Shown: positions 34,745 to 43,419, numbered from the stretch's first letter. The stretch: DNA of 64,000 bases from Bog-473 sp963788585 (GCA_963788585.1 CAWBHA010000003.1:496001-560000), one strand, 5' to 3'. Made by a program: numbers and translations. The notes: a model not told the origin generated them from the sequence alone.

Positions 34745-37608
34745 TTGCTCTCTCCACCGGGCCTGCGCGCTACCTTGAACCGGCGCCGCCCGAGGCTCCC
34801 GATTGCCAACAGAATGAGGCCCACGCCGACGAGCCACGGCAAGAGCACGGACGCACCGGTCTCCGCCAGTGTCGACCCGGTCGATCCGGTCGATCCGAAC
34901 GACGATGTCGACCCGGCACCGGTGTTGCCGGAAACTCCGGCGGAGGAGACAGGCAATGCGGTACTGGTGGTGGTCGCGCCGGCAGCCGTCGTCGATGTCG
35001 TGGAAGACGAGGTCGTGCTCGTGCTCGTCGAGGTCGACGTCGACGCGGCGGCTGCAGCCGTGAAGGTGACCTTGACCGGAATGGTCGTCAGGTCGACGCT
35101 GTCAGAGGTGTCGTCGGCCGTGTACGTCACCGCCTCCGCGGTGGTGTCGCTCACGGTGAACGTGGCGACCCCGCTGTTGTTGCTGGTGGCGTTGGTGTTG
35201 ACGACCTTCGACGAGCCGCCCGATTCGGACAACGAGACGGTCTTTCCGCTGACCGGGTCCCCGTTGCCGTCATAGAGGAGGACCGAGATGGTGGCACTGT
35301 GCGTACCGTCCGCGGGTACGGTGCTCGGAGTCGCCGTCACCGAGCAGAACGCCGCGACCGCCGGAGGGCTCGGTGGGTTCCCGAAAGTCACTACCGCCTC
35401 CGCAAGCAGAGGGGCACCATCCGTCTCGTCCGTGGCCTGGTAGGTCACCACCTGCGCAGTGGAGTCGGTCACCGTGAACGTCGCCTGACCGGACGCGTTG
35501 GTCACGACGGGAGTCGTCGGCGTGATATTCGACGCCCCGTTCAATGCCGCGAGAGAGATGGACTTACCCGCGATCGGATTGGAGAAATAGTCCGTGAGGG
35601 TCACGGTGATGGTAGACGCCGTCGTTCCATCGGCCGCGACCTGTGTCGGTGAGGCCACCACCGTGGTTCCCTGTGCACCGGGATCCGCCGGGAGCGGTGT
35701 GAAGGTGACAGTGACGGTCTCGCGAAGGACGAGATTGTCGGTGGTGTCCGTTGCCGTGAACGTCACCGCTTGCGCATCCGTGTCGTCCGCCTCGAACTCC
35801 ACTTCGCCCGAGCTGTTCGTCACTCCAGGGGCCGCGCTTCCGATGGCGAACGGATGGATCAGGACATTGCCCGTCGGAGCACCGATGACGGTGATCGTCT
35901 TCCCCGACACGGGATTTCCAAATTGGTCTTTGAGGGTGACGAAAATCCCGACCTGCGTCTCACCATCGGCCGGATCGGTGGTCGACTGCGCGGTTACCGT
36001 CGAGTTGGCCGCGGAGGGCGAGGGCGTCGCGAACGTGACCGTGGGCTGCGAGGCCAGCTGAGTGCCGTCGGTCGTGTCCGTCGCCGTCAGGGTCACCGTC
36101 TCGGCCGTGGTGTCGGTCAAGGCGAACAGGACTTCGCCGTTCGCTCCGGTCGTTGCAACCGACGGGGTGCCGATCGCAACCGATGAGCCCGCCGAAGCGG
36201 CGAGGCTGACCGCTTTGCCCGACACGGGGCTCCCGGTCGAAGAGAGCAGGGTGACCACCGCCGCGGTGCCGCTCGCCCCGAGCGGTGCCGGATTCGGTGC
36301 GTTGACCGTCACCGTGGACTTCGTCGCCGAGACGATCAGGGTGCCGAAGGTCACGCTGGCCGTGTTCGAGATCACGGTGCTGTCGGTCATGTCCGTCGCC
36401 GTGAATGTCGCGGTTTCGGCGGCGGGGTCGGTCACGGTGAACGTGGCTTGGCCTGATGCATCGGTCACGTCGGGCGTTGCCGTCGGCGTGATGACGGCAC
36501 TGCTTCCGCCGCTGGCCGCGAGGGTAACCGTCTTGCCCGCGATCGGCTGTGGAGACGTGGTGCTCTGGTCGCGCAGCGTCACGGTGATGGTAGAAGAGCC
36601 GCCGCTGGCCACCGTCGTCGGGTTGGCGGCCACCGATGAGTTCGTCGCGTCGACCACGGGGGCGTCATAGGTGACCGTTGGCGTACTGGAGAGCGTCACG
36701 GTGTCGGTGGTATCCGTTGCCGTCAAGGTGACACTCTGGGCCACCGTGTCGGTCACGATGAAGGAGACCTGCCCACTGGCACTTGACGAATCGGGCGACG
36801 GATCGGTCACCTTGGCCGCGCACGGAGACGGGGTGCACGAGGTCGGGGTGAGGCTCACCACCTTGCCCTCGACGGGCACCGAGCCGGTGCCGAGCAGCGT
36901 CACGGTGACCGTGGAGATGTCGACGCCGTCCGCGACCGCGGTCCCGGGCGAGGCGGTCACGGTCGAGAGCGTCGGGTCCGGCCTGGTGGCAACCGCCGGA
37001 GCGGATCCGTCACCGGCGGGGGTCCCGCTGTCGGTGCCGTTGGGCACGACGTAGAAGGGGGTCGACCACAGATGGGGCTGGGTGAAGTCGGCCTGGTTGT
37101 TCCCGATGTAGAGGACGCACTCGGTCGCCGCGGTGTTTCCGCAGGCCACGCCGCCAGGGCTCTCGCCCAGTGAGACTGCGTCGGGCAGCGCGTAGATCGG
37201 GAAGTCGTCATAGGTGAACGACCCGTCGGTGGCCGGGAGGATCGTGTTGCCCTGGATGGTGTTGCCGTCGCAGGCCGACGTATTCGTCGGGACGACCCCG
37301 TCGGGTGCCGAGCATTCGAGGAGATTGATCTTCTCGGTGTTGTTGTTCAACCCGTCGGTGGACGAGAACGTGTCGTTGGCCGGGACAGCCACGTTGATCA
37401 TCTGGCCGCTGGCGAACGGGATGCCGCTGGTGAACGGGCTCTGCGGTTGCAAGACACCGCTCACCACCGAGCCACTGCCCGGCCCGGTGGCGCCCGCACC
37501 GATGACCAGACCCAAGGTGGCAAGGGCCGCGAGGAGGAGCCCCAGGCCCGACAGTTGCAGAAGCACCCAGTACCTGCGGTGCCGGTTCTTCGCTTCGTGG
37601 GTGGACAT
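34741..37608 (-). CDS. Large surface protein: shared domain, six Ig-like repeats, LAETG anchor
   Basis: 955 residues from ATG 37608, chosen because GAGAGGG lies 9 bases upstream (upstream ATG 37617 is too close to it). A signal/membrane segment near 20-40 is followed by the shared N-terminal domain (LLECSAPDG, CDGNTIQGNTIL, CVLYIGNNQADFT). Six repeats of about 100 residues come next with the Big_1/invasin pattern, for example GNPVSGKTVSL ... SGQATFTVTDSTAETVT ... VTFG. A Thr/Ser linker precedes LAETG, a hydrophobic span and RRRFKVARRPGG. It reads as a stalk that displays the N-terminal domain away from the wall. It may head the operon, since a terminator lies just upstream. Confidence 0.88.
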   Translation of the reverse strand: MSTHEAKNRHRRYWVLLQLSGLGLLLAALATLGLVIGAGATGPGSGSVVSGVLQPQSPFTSGIPFASGQMINVAVPANDTFSSTDGLNNNTEKINLLECSAPDGVVPTNTSACDGNTIQGNTILPATDGSFTYDDFPIYALPDAVSLGESPGGVACGNTAATECVLYIGNNQADFTQPHLWSTPFYVVPNGTDSGTPAGDGSAPAVATRPDPTLSTVTASPGTAVADGVDISTVTVTLLGTGSVPVEGKVVSLTPTSCTPSPCAAKVTDPSPDSSSASGQVSFIVTDTVAQSVTLTATDTTDTVTLSSTPTVTYDAPVVDATNSSVAANPTTVASGGSSTITVTLRDQSTTSPQPIAGKTVTLAASGGSSAVITPTATPDVTDASGQATFTVTDPAAETATFTATDMTDSTVISNTASVTFGTLIVSATKSTVTVNAPNPAPLGASGTAAVVTLLSSTGSPVSGKAVSLAASAGSSVAIGTPSVATTGANGEVLFALTDTTAETVTLTATDTTDGTQLASQPTVTFATPSPSAANSTVTAQSTTDPADGETQVGIFVTLKDQFGNPVSGKTITVIGAPTGNVLIHPFAIGSAAPGVTNSSGEVEFEADDTDAQAVTFTATDTTDNLVLRETVTVTFTPLPADPGAQGTTVVASPTQVAADGTTASTITVTLTDYFSNPIAGKSISLAALNGASNITPTTPVVTNASGQATFTVTDSTAQVVTYQATDETDGAPLLAEAVVTFGNPPSPPAVAAFCSVTATPSTVPADGTHSATISVLLYDGNGDPVSGKTVSLSESGGSSKVVNTNATSNNSGVATFTVSDTTAEAVTYTADDTSDSVDLTTIPVKVTFTAAAAASTSTSTSTSTTSSSTTSTTAAGATTTSTALPVSSAGVSGNTGAGSTSSFGSTGSTGSTLAETGASVLLPWLVGVGLILLAIGSLGRRRFKVARRPGGESK

Positions 37609-37681
37609 TGGCGACATCCCTCTCCGCAACTGCCGCACTCGCTCCTCGTCTCTCCTCTTCGCCACTTTCCCTAATTTGGTC

Positions 37682-37783
37682 AAAAGGCCCTTAGCAAGGC
37701 CAAAGCCCGGGACCCGCGATCGCTCGCTGGGCCCCGGGCTGGGCCTTGTCTTGCCAGATCACCGGGCGTGCCAGGCGATCTGG
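37682..37783 (-). terminator. Terminator region after the binding-protein-like paralogue B
   Basis: Two strong stems in succession after the stop at 37794: CCAGATC...GATCTGG (37754-37783), then AGCCCGGGACCC (37704-37715) paired with GGGCCCCGGGCT (37729-37740) with one mismatch. In the direction of transcription a further GGCC-rich stretch and TTTT (37685-37682) follow. This fits a rho-independent stop and separates the upstream secreted genes from the pst block. Some read-through is possible. Confidence 0.65.
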
Positions 37784-37793
37784 TTGGTATGTG

Positions 37794-39806
37794 TTAGTTC
37801 TGGCTGCTTGCCACCGCTGTGACAGCCGGAACGCCGGCGAACACAGTAGCGACGCTCGTTCCGGTGGCGGTCGCGCTCTGCGACAGGGTCAGCGTGCTGG
37901 TGCCCGCACCCGAGGTCACCGTGGTGCCCGACGGGATGTTGGCGTTGCTGACCCCGACGCTCGCCCCACCGACCAGGCCTCCAGCGTTCACGATGTCGAC
38001 GGGGAAGTTGCCGCCCGCCGTGAGCGTGACCTGGTTGGACCCTGAGGTGGTGTTGACCGCCAGGCTCGCAGCGCAGGTGTTGTTCGGAGCCGGCTGGTTG
38101 TCGGCCGGCGTACCGATGGCCGGAGCCGCGGACTCGTCAGTCAGGCGGGGGAACCCGAAGGTCGTGCTGATCGCAGTGGTCAGCTCGGAGTCGAAGTTCA
38201 GCCCTGTCGTGTTGTCGAGGCCCTTGCTGAAGTTGGTGTTCGAGTCGCAGACCCAGTTGATGAAGCCACCGGTCGAAGCCCGCACCGTGTTCGAGTTGTA
38301 GATGTTGAACAGGGTGCGTGCGGTCGGGTAGTTGTTCGTCAACTCCGTCGACGTCGTCGGTGACTTCGCGTTCTCCTCAACCTTTACTCCGGAGTACGAA
38401 GTGCCGTCGATCGTCGAGGCGGCCGCGTAGGGGTTGGTGTTGTAGACGCCGTTGGACTCGATGTAGAGCGTGGTCGCCACCTCAATGGCCTGGTCGACGT
38501 AGTCCGGCGACGGGAAGTCCGTGATGGCGAACTCATCGAGCTGGTCCGAGTTGTTCTCCAACGCGACGTGAGCCGATGCATTGTCGCCCACATCGGTGAC
38601 CGGGTTGGGGTCGCTCGGCGCGTTCGTGTTCATGTTGGACGAGCAGCCACCGCTGGCCACCCCGGCCTCGGCGTAGAGAGCGAAGGTGGCTTCGGTGCCC
38701 GACGCCGTGTTCACGCCGATGGGCCGAATCGCGACGCCGATCGGTGCGCCGTTGCCCTCGGCCAGCGTGGTGCCGATGTTCACCCTGGGGTTCTCATTGG
38801 CCTTGGTGCCCGTGGCGGCCGCCGACAGCGTCAGCGAGGTCCCACCGCCCCCGATGGACGAGATGGTGGTGCCGCTCGGGATGTCCGGACCCGTGATGCT
38901 CTGGCCGGAGGCGACGGATGAGAACACGGCGCTGGCCAAGGTGACGGTCGCCGAGCCGCTGGTCACCGAGGCGCCCGGAATCACGATGTTCGGGCCCAGG
39001 TTGGTGAGGGCTCCCCAGTCGGAGATCCGGGTCGCACCCGTTGCGCACCAGATCCGGTAGGCAGTGCTCGACGCCCCGCCGCCGTTGTCGGCGTTGGAGA
39101 TGTTGGTGAATGGCGTGCCGCTGTAGGGCCCGCTGTTGGGGTCGCCCGGCAGCCAGCCCTCAGAGACCGGGCCGACGACACCGCCATTGACGCCCGAGTA
39201 GGGCGAGGTGGTCGAGGTTCCATAGACGGTCGGGTTCACCGGGTAGGCGATGATCGGCACACCGTCCTTCGCGTAACCGGTCTCGACCATGGTCGAGCAC
39301 GCGGTGCCGGCCGGCTTCGACGAACGGGCGAAGTCGACGGGCAGCGGGGTGGACAGCGCATTGCAGACCTGGCTCTGGCCCGCACCCGAACCCACGTCGT
39401 CGACGCCCTCCGTCACTTCGGTGCGGTCCCAGTTGTCGTTGACGTCGGTCGTGCTGATGTTCTGCCCGGACTGGCAGAAGAACTCCTCATTGGTCGTTGA
39501 CGAGGCCGGGTCGGACGAGTTGTAGAGGGTCTGTCCGGCGCTCGAGTTCAGGGTGCAGCCGTAGAGGCCGGCCCCGGTGTAGAGGTCGCCGATCTTCTGC
39601 ATCATGAAGAACGTCGTGTCGGACCCGGTGTCCCGGATCCCCTCCACGTTCCCGTTGTAGAAGTGCGGCGGGACCGGATTGGCACCACCCGAGGGATCGG
39701 ACGGGACGCTGGCCGAAGCCACGCCCCCCCCGACGATCAGCGTGGCGGAGAGCGCCGCAGCACCGACTGCCGCTGCTCTCACCAAGCTCAGCTTGCGCTT
39801 GCGCAT
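37794..39806 (-). CDS. Secreted binding-protein-like protein, paralogue B
   Basis: 670 residues from ATG 39806, preceded by AAAGGAGCTTCGAG, a very strong ribosome binding site that suggests high expression. The signal peptide is AAAVGAAALSATLIVGGGVASAS. The mature part opens PPHFYNGNVEGIRDTGSDTTF, PstS-like in its Ser/Thr-rich phosphate loop. Near residue 260 a beta module (SATVTLASAV ... IPSGTTISSIGGGGT) is inserted into the fold, and a second copy (IPSGTTVTSGAGTST) ends the protein. It is intact, unlike paralogue A at 11335-13349. No anchor is seen. Within the pst neighbourhood it could be an abundant soluble binding protein or a layer-forming protein. Confidence 0.8.
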   Translation of the reverse strand: MRKRKLSLVRAAAVGAAALSATLIVGGGVASASVPSDPSGGANPVPPHFYNGNVEGIRDTGSDTTFFMMQKIGDLYTGAGLYGCTLNSSAGQTLYNSSDPASSTTNEEFFCQSGQNISTTDVNDNWDRTEVTEGVDDVGSGAGQSQVCNALSTPLPVDFARSSKPAGTACSTMVETGYAKDGVPIIAYPVNPTVYGTSTTSPYSGVNGGVVGPVSEGWLPGDPNSGPYSGTPFTNISNADNGGGASSTAYRIWCATGATRISDWGALTNLGPNIVIPGASVTSGSATVTLASAVFSSVASGQSITGPDIPSGTTISSIGGGGTSLTLSAAATGTKANENPRVNIGTTLAEGNGAPIGVAIRPIGVNTASGTEATFALYAEAGVASGGCSSNMNTNAPSDPNPVTDVGDNASAHVALENNSDQLDEFAITDFPSPDYVDQAIEVATTLYIESNGVYNTNPYAAASTIDGTSYSGVKVEENAKSPTTSTELTNNYPTARTLFNIYNSNTVRASTGGFINWVCDSNTNFSKGLDNTTGLNFDSELTTAISTTFGFPRLTDESAAPAIGTPADNQPAPNNTCAASLAVNTTSGSNQVTLTAGGNFPVDIVNAGGLVGGASVGVSNANIPSGTTVTSGAGTSTLTLSQSATATGTSVATVFAGVPAVTAVASSQN

Positions 39807-39907
39807 TGTTCTCGAAGCTCCTTTGTCTTTGTCAGTTGTGAGTGAGTGAGTGAGACAAGTTGCGGTTTGTCAGCTGTTGATGCACGGCGTCGCGTGCTCG
39901 CGGCTCC

Positions 39908-40606
39908 TTACGCCCGCGTGGCTCGGCGACGACGGATCAGGACGGTGACCCCCAGCAGGCCCATGGCGGAAACCGGGAGGATGACCGCCAACGGGACCTC
40001 GGGCGTGCCGTCCCCGGGGTTCTCGCCACCGTCGTCGGCGTTCGCCGCGACGAAGAACGGCTGCGACCACAGGTGCGGCTTGGTGAAGTCGCCCTGGTTG
40101 TTCCCGACGTAGAGGATGCACTCGGTGGCCGCGGTGTCACCACATTGCGGGCCCGAGGAGCCTTCACCCAACGAGACCGAGTCCGGCAGGGCGTAGACGG
40201 TGTAGTTGTCGTACGTGAAGGACCCGTCGGAGGCCGGCAGGATCGTGTTGCCCTGGATGGTGTTGCCGTCGCAGGCCGCCGGATTCGTCGGAATGACCCC
40301 GTTGGGAGCCGAGCACTCGAGGATGTTGATGTTCGAGGTGTTGTTGCCCAGACCGTCGGTGGACGAGAACGTGTCGTTGGACGGAATGACCACATTGATG
40401 TTCTGACCGCTGGAGAACGGTCCGGGAGTGACCGCGCTCTGCGGCTGCGCTGAGCCAAGGCACTGGTCGCCACTGTTCGTGCAGGCCGTGCTGGCGCCGG
40501 CGGGTGCAGCGGTGGGCACGGCGAACGCCAGCGCAGCGAACGCTCCCGCGGCCGCTGTCGCGGCAAGGGAAACGGCCACTCGCCTGGCAGCATGACGAAC
40601 GGACAT
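39908..40606 (-). CDS. Secreted domain protein with PE-type C-terminal tail
   Basis: 232 residues from ATG 40606, behind AAAGGAGCCGCT. A signal peptide (VSLAATAAAGAFAALAFA) leads into the same domain as in the surface proteins downstream (NTSNINILECSAPNG, CDGNTIQGNTIL, CILYVGNNQGDFT). Its end differs from theirs: instead of LAxTG it has PEVP, a hydrophobic span (LAVILPVSAMGLLGVTVL) and IRRRRATRA. That is the three-part layout of PEP-CTERM-type exosortase signals. It is the first gene of the co-oriented cluster. An ordinary stop-transfer anchor is the alternative. Confidence 0.8.
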   Translation of the reverse strand: MSVRHAARRVAVSLAATAAAGAFAALAFAVPTAAPAGASTACTNSGDQCLGSAQPQSAVTPGPFSSGQNINVVIPSNDTFSSTDGLGNNTSNINILECSAPNGVIPTNPAACDGNTIQGNTILPASDGSFTYDNYTVYALPDSVSLGEGSSGPQCGDTAATECILYVGNNQGDFTKPHLWSQPFFVAANADDGGENPGDGTPEVPLAVILPVSAMGLLGVTVLIRRRRATRA

Positions 40607-40929
40607 GTAGCGGCTCCTTTGGTCGGTGTCGGTGAGATTGAGAAGTTGCTCTGCGGAACGGCTCGACGGGCTGGTGGCCCGCCATGTGATTTCTGACACA
40701 TCTTTAAGTACCGCTCAAGCTAAAAAGCCTGGTGACACGAACAAAACACCTACGTGTTGAACAGTCGCCCCCTGCCTGTCACAAACCGTTCACCTGAGTT
40801 GCCATCCATTCGAGATCCCCCTACACTCCTGGACTTCTCGGGCGGCTTTCGGGAGCACGTGCCGACTTGGGGGCAGGCGGCATATCCACGTTGGGGGCAG
40901 GCGGCATATCCACGGCGAGGGGTTCAGAC
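40607..40929. promoter_or_regulatory. Divergent intergenic region with PHO-box-like repeat
   Basis: A 323-base gap between the first cluster gene (minus) and an unknown gene (plus). It holds an AT-richer stretch around 40697-40750 likely to carry the minus-strand promoter. It also holds adjacent 11-base units TGTCACAAACC (40777-40787) and GTTCACCTGAG (40788-40798) that resemble PhoP-binding direct repeats, and a tandem repeat listed separately. The PHO-box reading rests on the GTTCACC core only. Confidence 0.4.
40867..40914. repeat. Perfect tandem duplication of a 24-base unit
   Basis: TTGGGGGCAGGCGGCATATC plus CACG occurs twice without a gap (40867-40890 and 40891-40914), 16 bases before the GTG start at 40930. 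It lies in the 5' leader of that gene. It could be a recent slippage product or a doubled regulatory site. Confidence 0.9.
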
Positions 40930-41517
40930 GTGACTGACTTTTCCTCCAAAGGGGTGCTTCCACAACTCACCGATGTGCTCGAAGCGCTGACCAGTTCTCA
41001 TGAACTGCTCCTGTTGAAGCTTCAGAGCGTGCGGTTCGAACACGTCCGCGACGATTCTGCGATGAGCTCGCGTTTGCCGGCGCGCGCACAGCGCTTCGAC
41101 TCAAAGGGTCTTGGCCGATCGGCACCCATTACGCCGAGGCCGCAGACCCGGGGTGAAGACCAGCCTGGCCTCTCAGCGGATGCGGACCAACCTGTTCCGT
41201 CAACTGACTCGATGGAGTCGAGTACGGGGTCACATCCTCATGCTCGTCCCAAGTCAGATCCGGTTTCAGACATCGAACCGGTTGACTTCGCTGGGCAGAG
41301 CACGCGCGCGCCAGCATCGATCACCGCCCTTACGCGCCGCGACGAGGACCGCTCTGCGTTCGCAGAGTCGCCCACGACAATTGACCCCGAGCAACCTTCC
41401 TACCTGGACGAAAGCGAAGCGAACCTGGCGAATCGCAACTACAACTTCTTCGACGAGCTCGACGACCAGCTAGCCGGACTCGATGACAAACCGGGGGCGG
41501 GACCGGTCCCAGACTGA
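40930..41517 (+). CDS. Unknown acidic/hydrophilic protein
   Basis: 195 residues from GTG 40930 (VTDFSSKGVLPQLTDVLEAL), with GAGGGG upstream. The first 50 residues are predicted helical (ALTSSHELLLLKLQSVRFEH). The middle is Ser/Pro/Asp-rich and probably disordered, and the end is an acidic helix (FFDELDDQLAGLDD). There is no signal peptide or membrane span, and I recognise no family. It is divergent from the pst/sortase cluster, close to the other unknown envelope genes. Codon use looks normal for the window. Confidence 0.6.
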   Translation: MTDFSSKGVLPQLTDVLEALTSSHELLLLKLQSVRFEHVRDDSAMSSRLPARAQRFDSKGLGRSAPITPRPQTRGEDQPGLSADADQPVPSTDSMESSTGSHPHARPKSDPVSDIEPVDFAGQSTRAPASITALTRRDEDRSAFAESPTTIDPEQPSYLDESEANLANRNYNFFDELDDQLAGLDDKPGAGPVPD

Positions 41518-41606
41518 CGGCTCTTCACGAATGAAGGACGAAATCCGTCGTGCACACCGCGAACCCCGCCTCCTGGTCGGCGCGCAACCGCGTGGAGGTT
41601 TCGCCC

Positions 41607-42341
41607 CTAGGAGCCCGTGACTTTCACCGCCCATGTGCAGGAGGCCGGGGCTTGCACCACCAAGGTCTGTGCTCCAAGCGTGGATTGGGCGGTCACCGAT
41701 TGACCCGATGGTCCCGTCTCGCTGATGGCCGGAGTGGCGCCGGGTGACGAGCCGGCGGGCGTCACGAACACCTCGAACGACGGTCCCGAGGCTGGGGCAG
41801 GCGTACACCTGAAGGCCCAACCGATGTTCCAGCCAGCGGCAGTCGTCGTGAAGGACGGGCTGGTCCAATTTCCCTGGAGCTGCGTCGGACCGAGAAGGAC
41901 TCCCGCCGGCGCCGGTGCGGCCGTCGACGACGTCGACGACGTCGACGACGATGTCGACGTGGTGGAGCCTCCCGCAGCAGTCGTCGAGGTGGACCCACCG
42001 GCAACCGTCGTCGTCGAACCAGTCGACTTGCCAGAAGCTGGTGCCGTCGTCGTGGCTCCGCCCGGCGGAGGTGGCGTGAAAGCAGGTTTGTCGGATGATG
42101 AGCTCGCACCGACCGAGTGGTAGTTCAAGCCCATACCGACCAAGAGTGCCACGACGATCGCGACCACCATCTGCCATGTCTTCCAGGTCAGCTTCCCTTT
42201 GATGTGCAGCTGCCCGGGTGCGGGCATGGCGTCGGGCCCCTGCATCGCGTCACTGCTCGATGACCCGAATGCTGTGCTCGGCCCGAATTCCGGACCTGGA
42301 CCGGCCCCAGTACCGCCGCTGAACTGTTCCGGAGGAGGCAT
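41607..42341 (-). CDS. Single-span membrane protein with Ser/Thr linker and extracytoplasmic domain
   Basis: 244 residues from ATG 42341 (MPPPEQFSGG). A cytoplasmic Pro/Gly-rich N-terminus of about 65 residues, one membrane span (MVVAIVVALLVGMGLNY), a long Thr/Ser/Ala linker, then a domain of about 90 residues with GNWTSPSFTTTAAGWNIGWAF, a Cys pair (FRCTP ... SCTWAV) and a C-terminal beta strand. No family is recognised. It shares its architecture (cytoplasmic tail, span, linker, small outer domain) with the genes at 42439 and 50908. No Shine-Dalgarno is evident, so the start is uncertain. Confidence 0.65.
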   Translation of the reverse strand: MPPPEQFSGGTGAGPGPEFGPSTAFGSSSSDAMQGPDAMPAPGQLHIKGKLTWKTWQMVVAIVVALLVGMGLNYHSVGASSSSDKPAFTPPPPGGATTTAPASGKSTGSTTTVAGGSTSTTAAGGSTTSTSSSTSSTSSTAAPAPAGVLLGPTQLQGNWTSPSFTTTAAGWNIGWAFRCTPAPASGPSFEVFVTPAGSSPGATPAISETGPSGQSVTAQSTLGAQTLVVQAPASCTWAVKVTGS

Positions 42342-42438
42342 GCATAAACGGTGACCGGGATTTTGTTGTCCGTCAAGACGACGAGTCTGGGAGCAGAGCC
42401 GCCAGGTCGTCAGCAAACCATCCGCCGGCTGAGGGAAC

Positions 42439-43419
42439 TCAGTTCTCCGTCTTGACCGAACTCACGTACCAGCCTCCCGGAGCTTGGGAAACGGAGATCT
42501 CGTAGATCGGATCGCTCGGCGTCGCACCTCCAGGTGGCCCGAAGGTGCACACGATGGGCATGAACGACGAACTGCAGCCTCGGTCTTCCGCCAGTCCACT
42601 CGAATAAGGCGTCGCGAACAAGGTGCTGACTGCTGGCGCCGTCGCCACGGTCAGTGCGGCGGCCCTGTTCCCTGTTCCCCAGCTCGAGACCAAAGCGTTG
42701 GCGGCAGCATCGGGAGTCGACTGGAGCGCCGTCGGCACCGCCGCGACGGTGGGCGCCGTTCGGGATGTCGAGGACGTCGTCGTCGTCCCGATCGCGTGCG
42801 TCGGACGCCCTGCGCTGCGGTGGTGCAGATGCACATATGCCAAGCCCAACGCGCTAAGTACCAAGGCGGCCAGGATGATCCCGTAGCCGAACCGCAGCGC
42901 TCGGCTCAATGGCTCCTGTTTGCGTTGCTCGGCCATCAGCGGTGCTCGATCCGCGTCGGGCGCGGTGGGCGCGTCGAGGGCGGGAATTGCCGGCCGCGGT
43001 CTGGTCGGGACGGAGACAGCGCGAACATCGGGGGCGTCGGCGGCGTCGCCGCCAGAGGTGACCGACATTTCCGGGTGCGGGTCGATCACGTCGACGGGAG
43101 GCGCTGACGTGACAGGGGACGCCGACGCCTCCTGCGTAGGCGTCGGCGTGGTCGGAGAAGGATCGGGGGTGGGTCTCGGTGGGGTGTTCGGTTTGGCGAT
43201 CGAGGGAGCTGCGTGGTCTCGGACAACTGGCCGAGCTTCGGGATGCGGGGCGGGCGGAGGCTCCGGAACCGGGTCGGCTGGAGGTTTGGTCGACGGAGGC
43301 TTGTCGTACGACGTCCGTCCTCCGTCCATGACGAGCAATGTGGGTTGGCCGTCCGCGGAGAAGAACCGGAATTCGTGCAGCCGGTAGGGATCAGGCCGCC
43401 AGCCCGTCGTTTGGCTCAA
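42439..43419 (-). CDS. DUF2510-like single-span membrane protein
   Basis: 326 residues from TTG 43419; no better start was seen. The N-terminus TGWRPDPYRLHEFRFFSADG fits the W-x-P-D-P motif of the short DUF2510-type domain. About 130 residues of Pro-rich disorder follow, then a basic stretch, a membrane span (YGIILAALVLSALGLAYVHL), a Thr/Ser linker and an outer domain of about 100 residues (AANALVSSWGTGNRAAALTV, a Cys pair, ISVSQAPGGWYVSSV). The outer part looks like a small NTF2-like or sensor domain. Its role is unknown. Confidence 0.65.
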   Translation of the reverse strand: MSQTTGWRPDPYRLHEFRFFSADGQPTLLVMDGGRTSYDKPPSTKPPADPVPEPPPAPHPEARPVVRDHAAPSIAKPNTPPRPTPDPSPTTPTPTQEASASPVTSAPPVDVIDPHPEMSVTSGGDAADAPDVRAVSVPTRPRPAIPALDAPTAPDADRAPLMAEQRKQEPLSRALRFGYGIILAALVLSALGLAYVHLHHRSAGRPTHAIGTTTTSSTSRTAPTVAAVPTALQSTPDAAANALVSSWGTGNRAAALTVATAPAVSTLFATPYSSGLAEDRGCSSSFMPIVCTFGPPGGATPSDPIYEISVSQAPGGWYVSSVKTEN

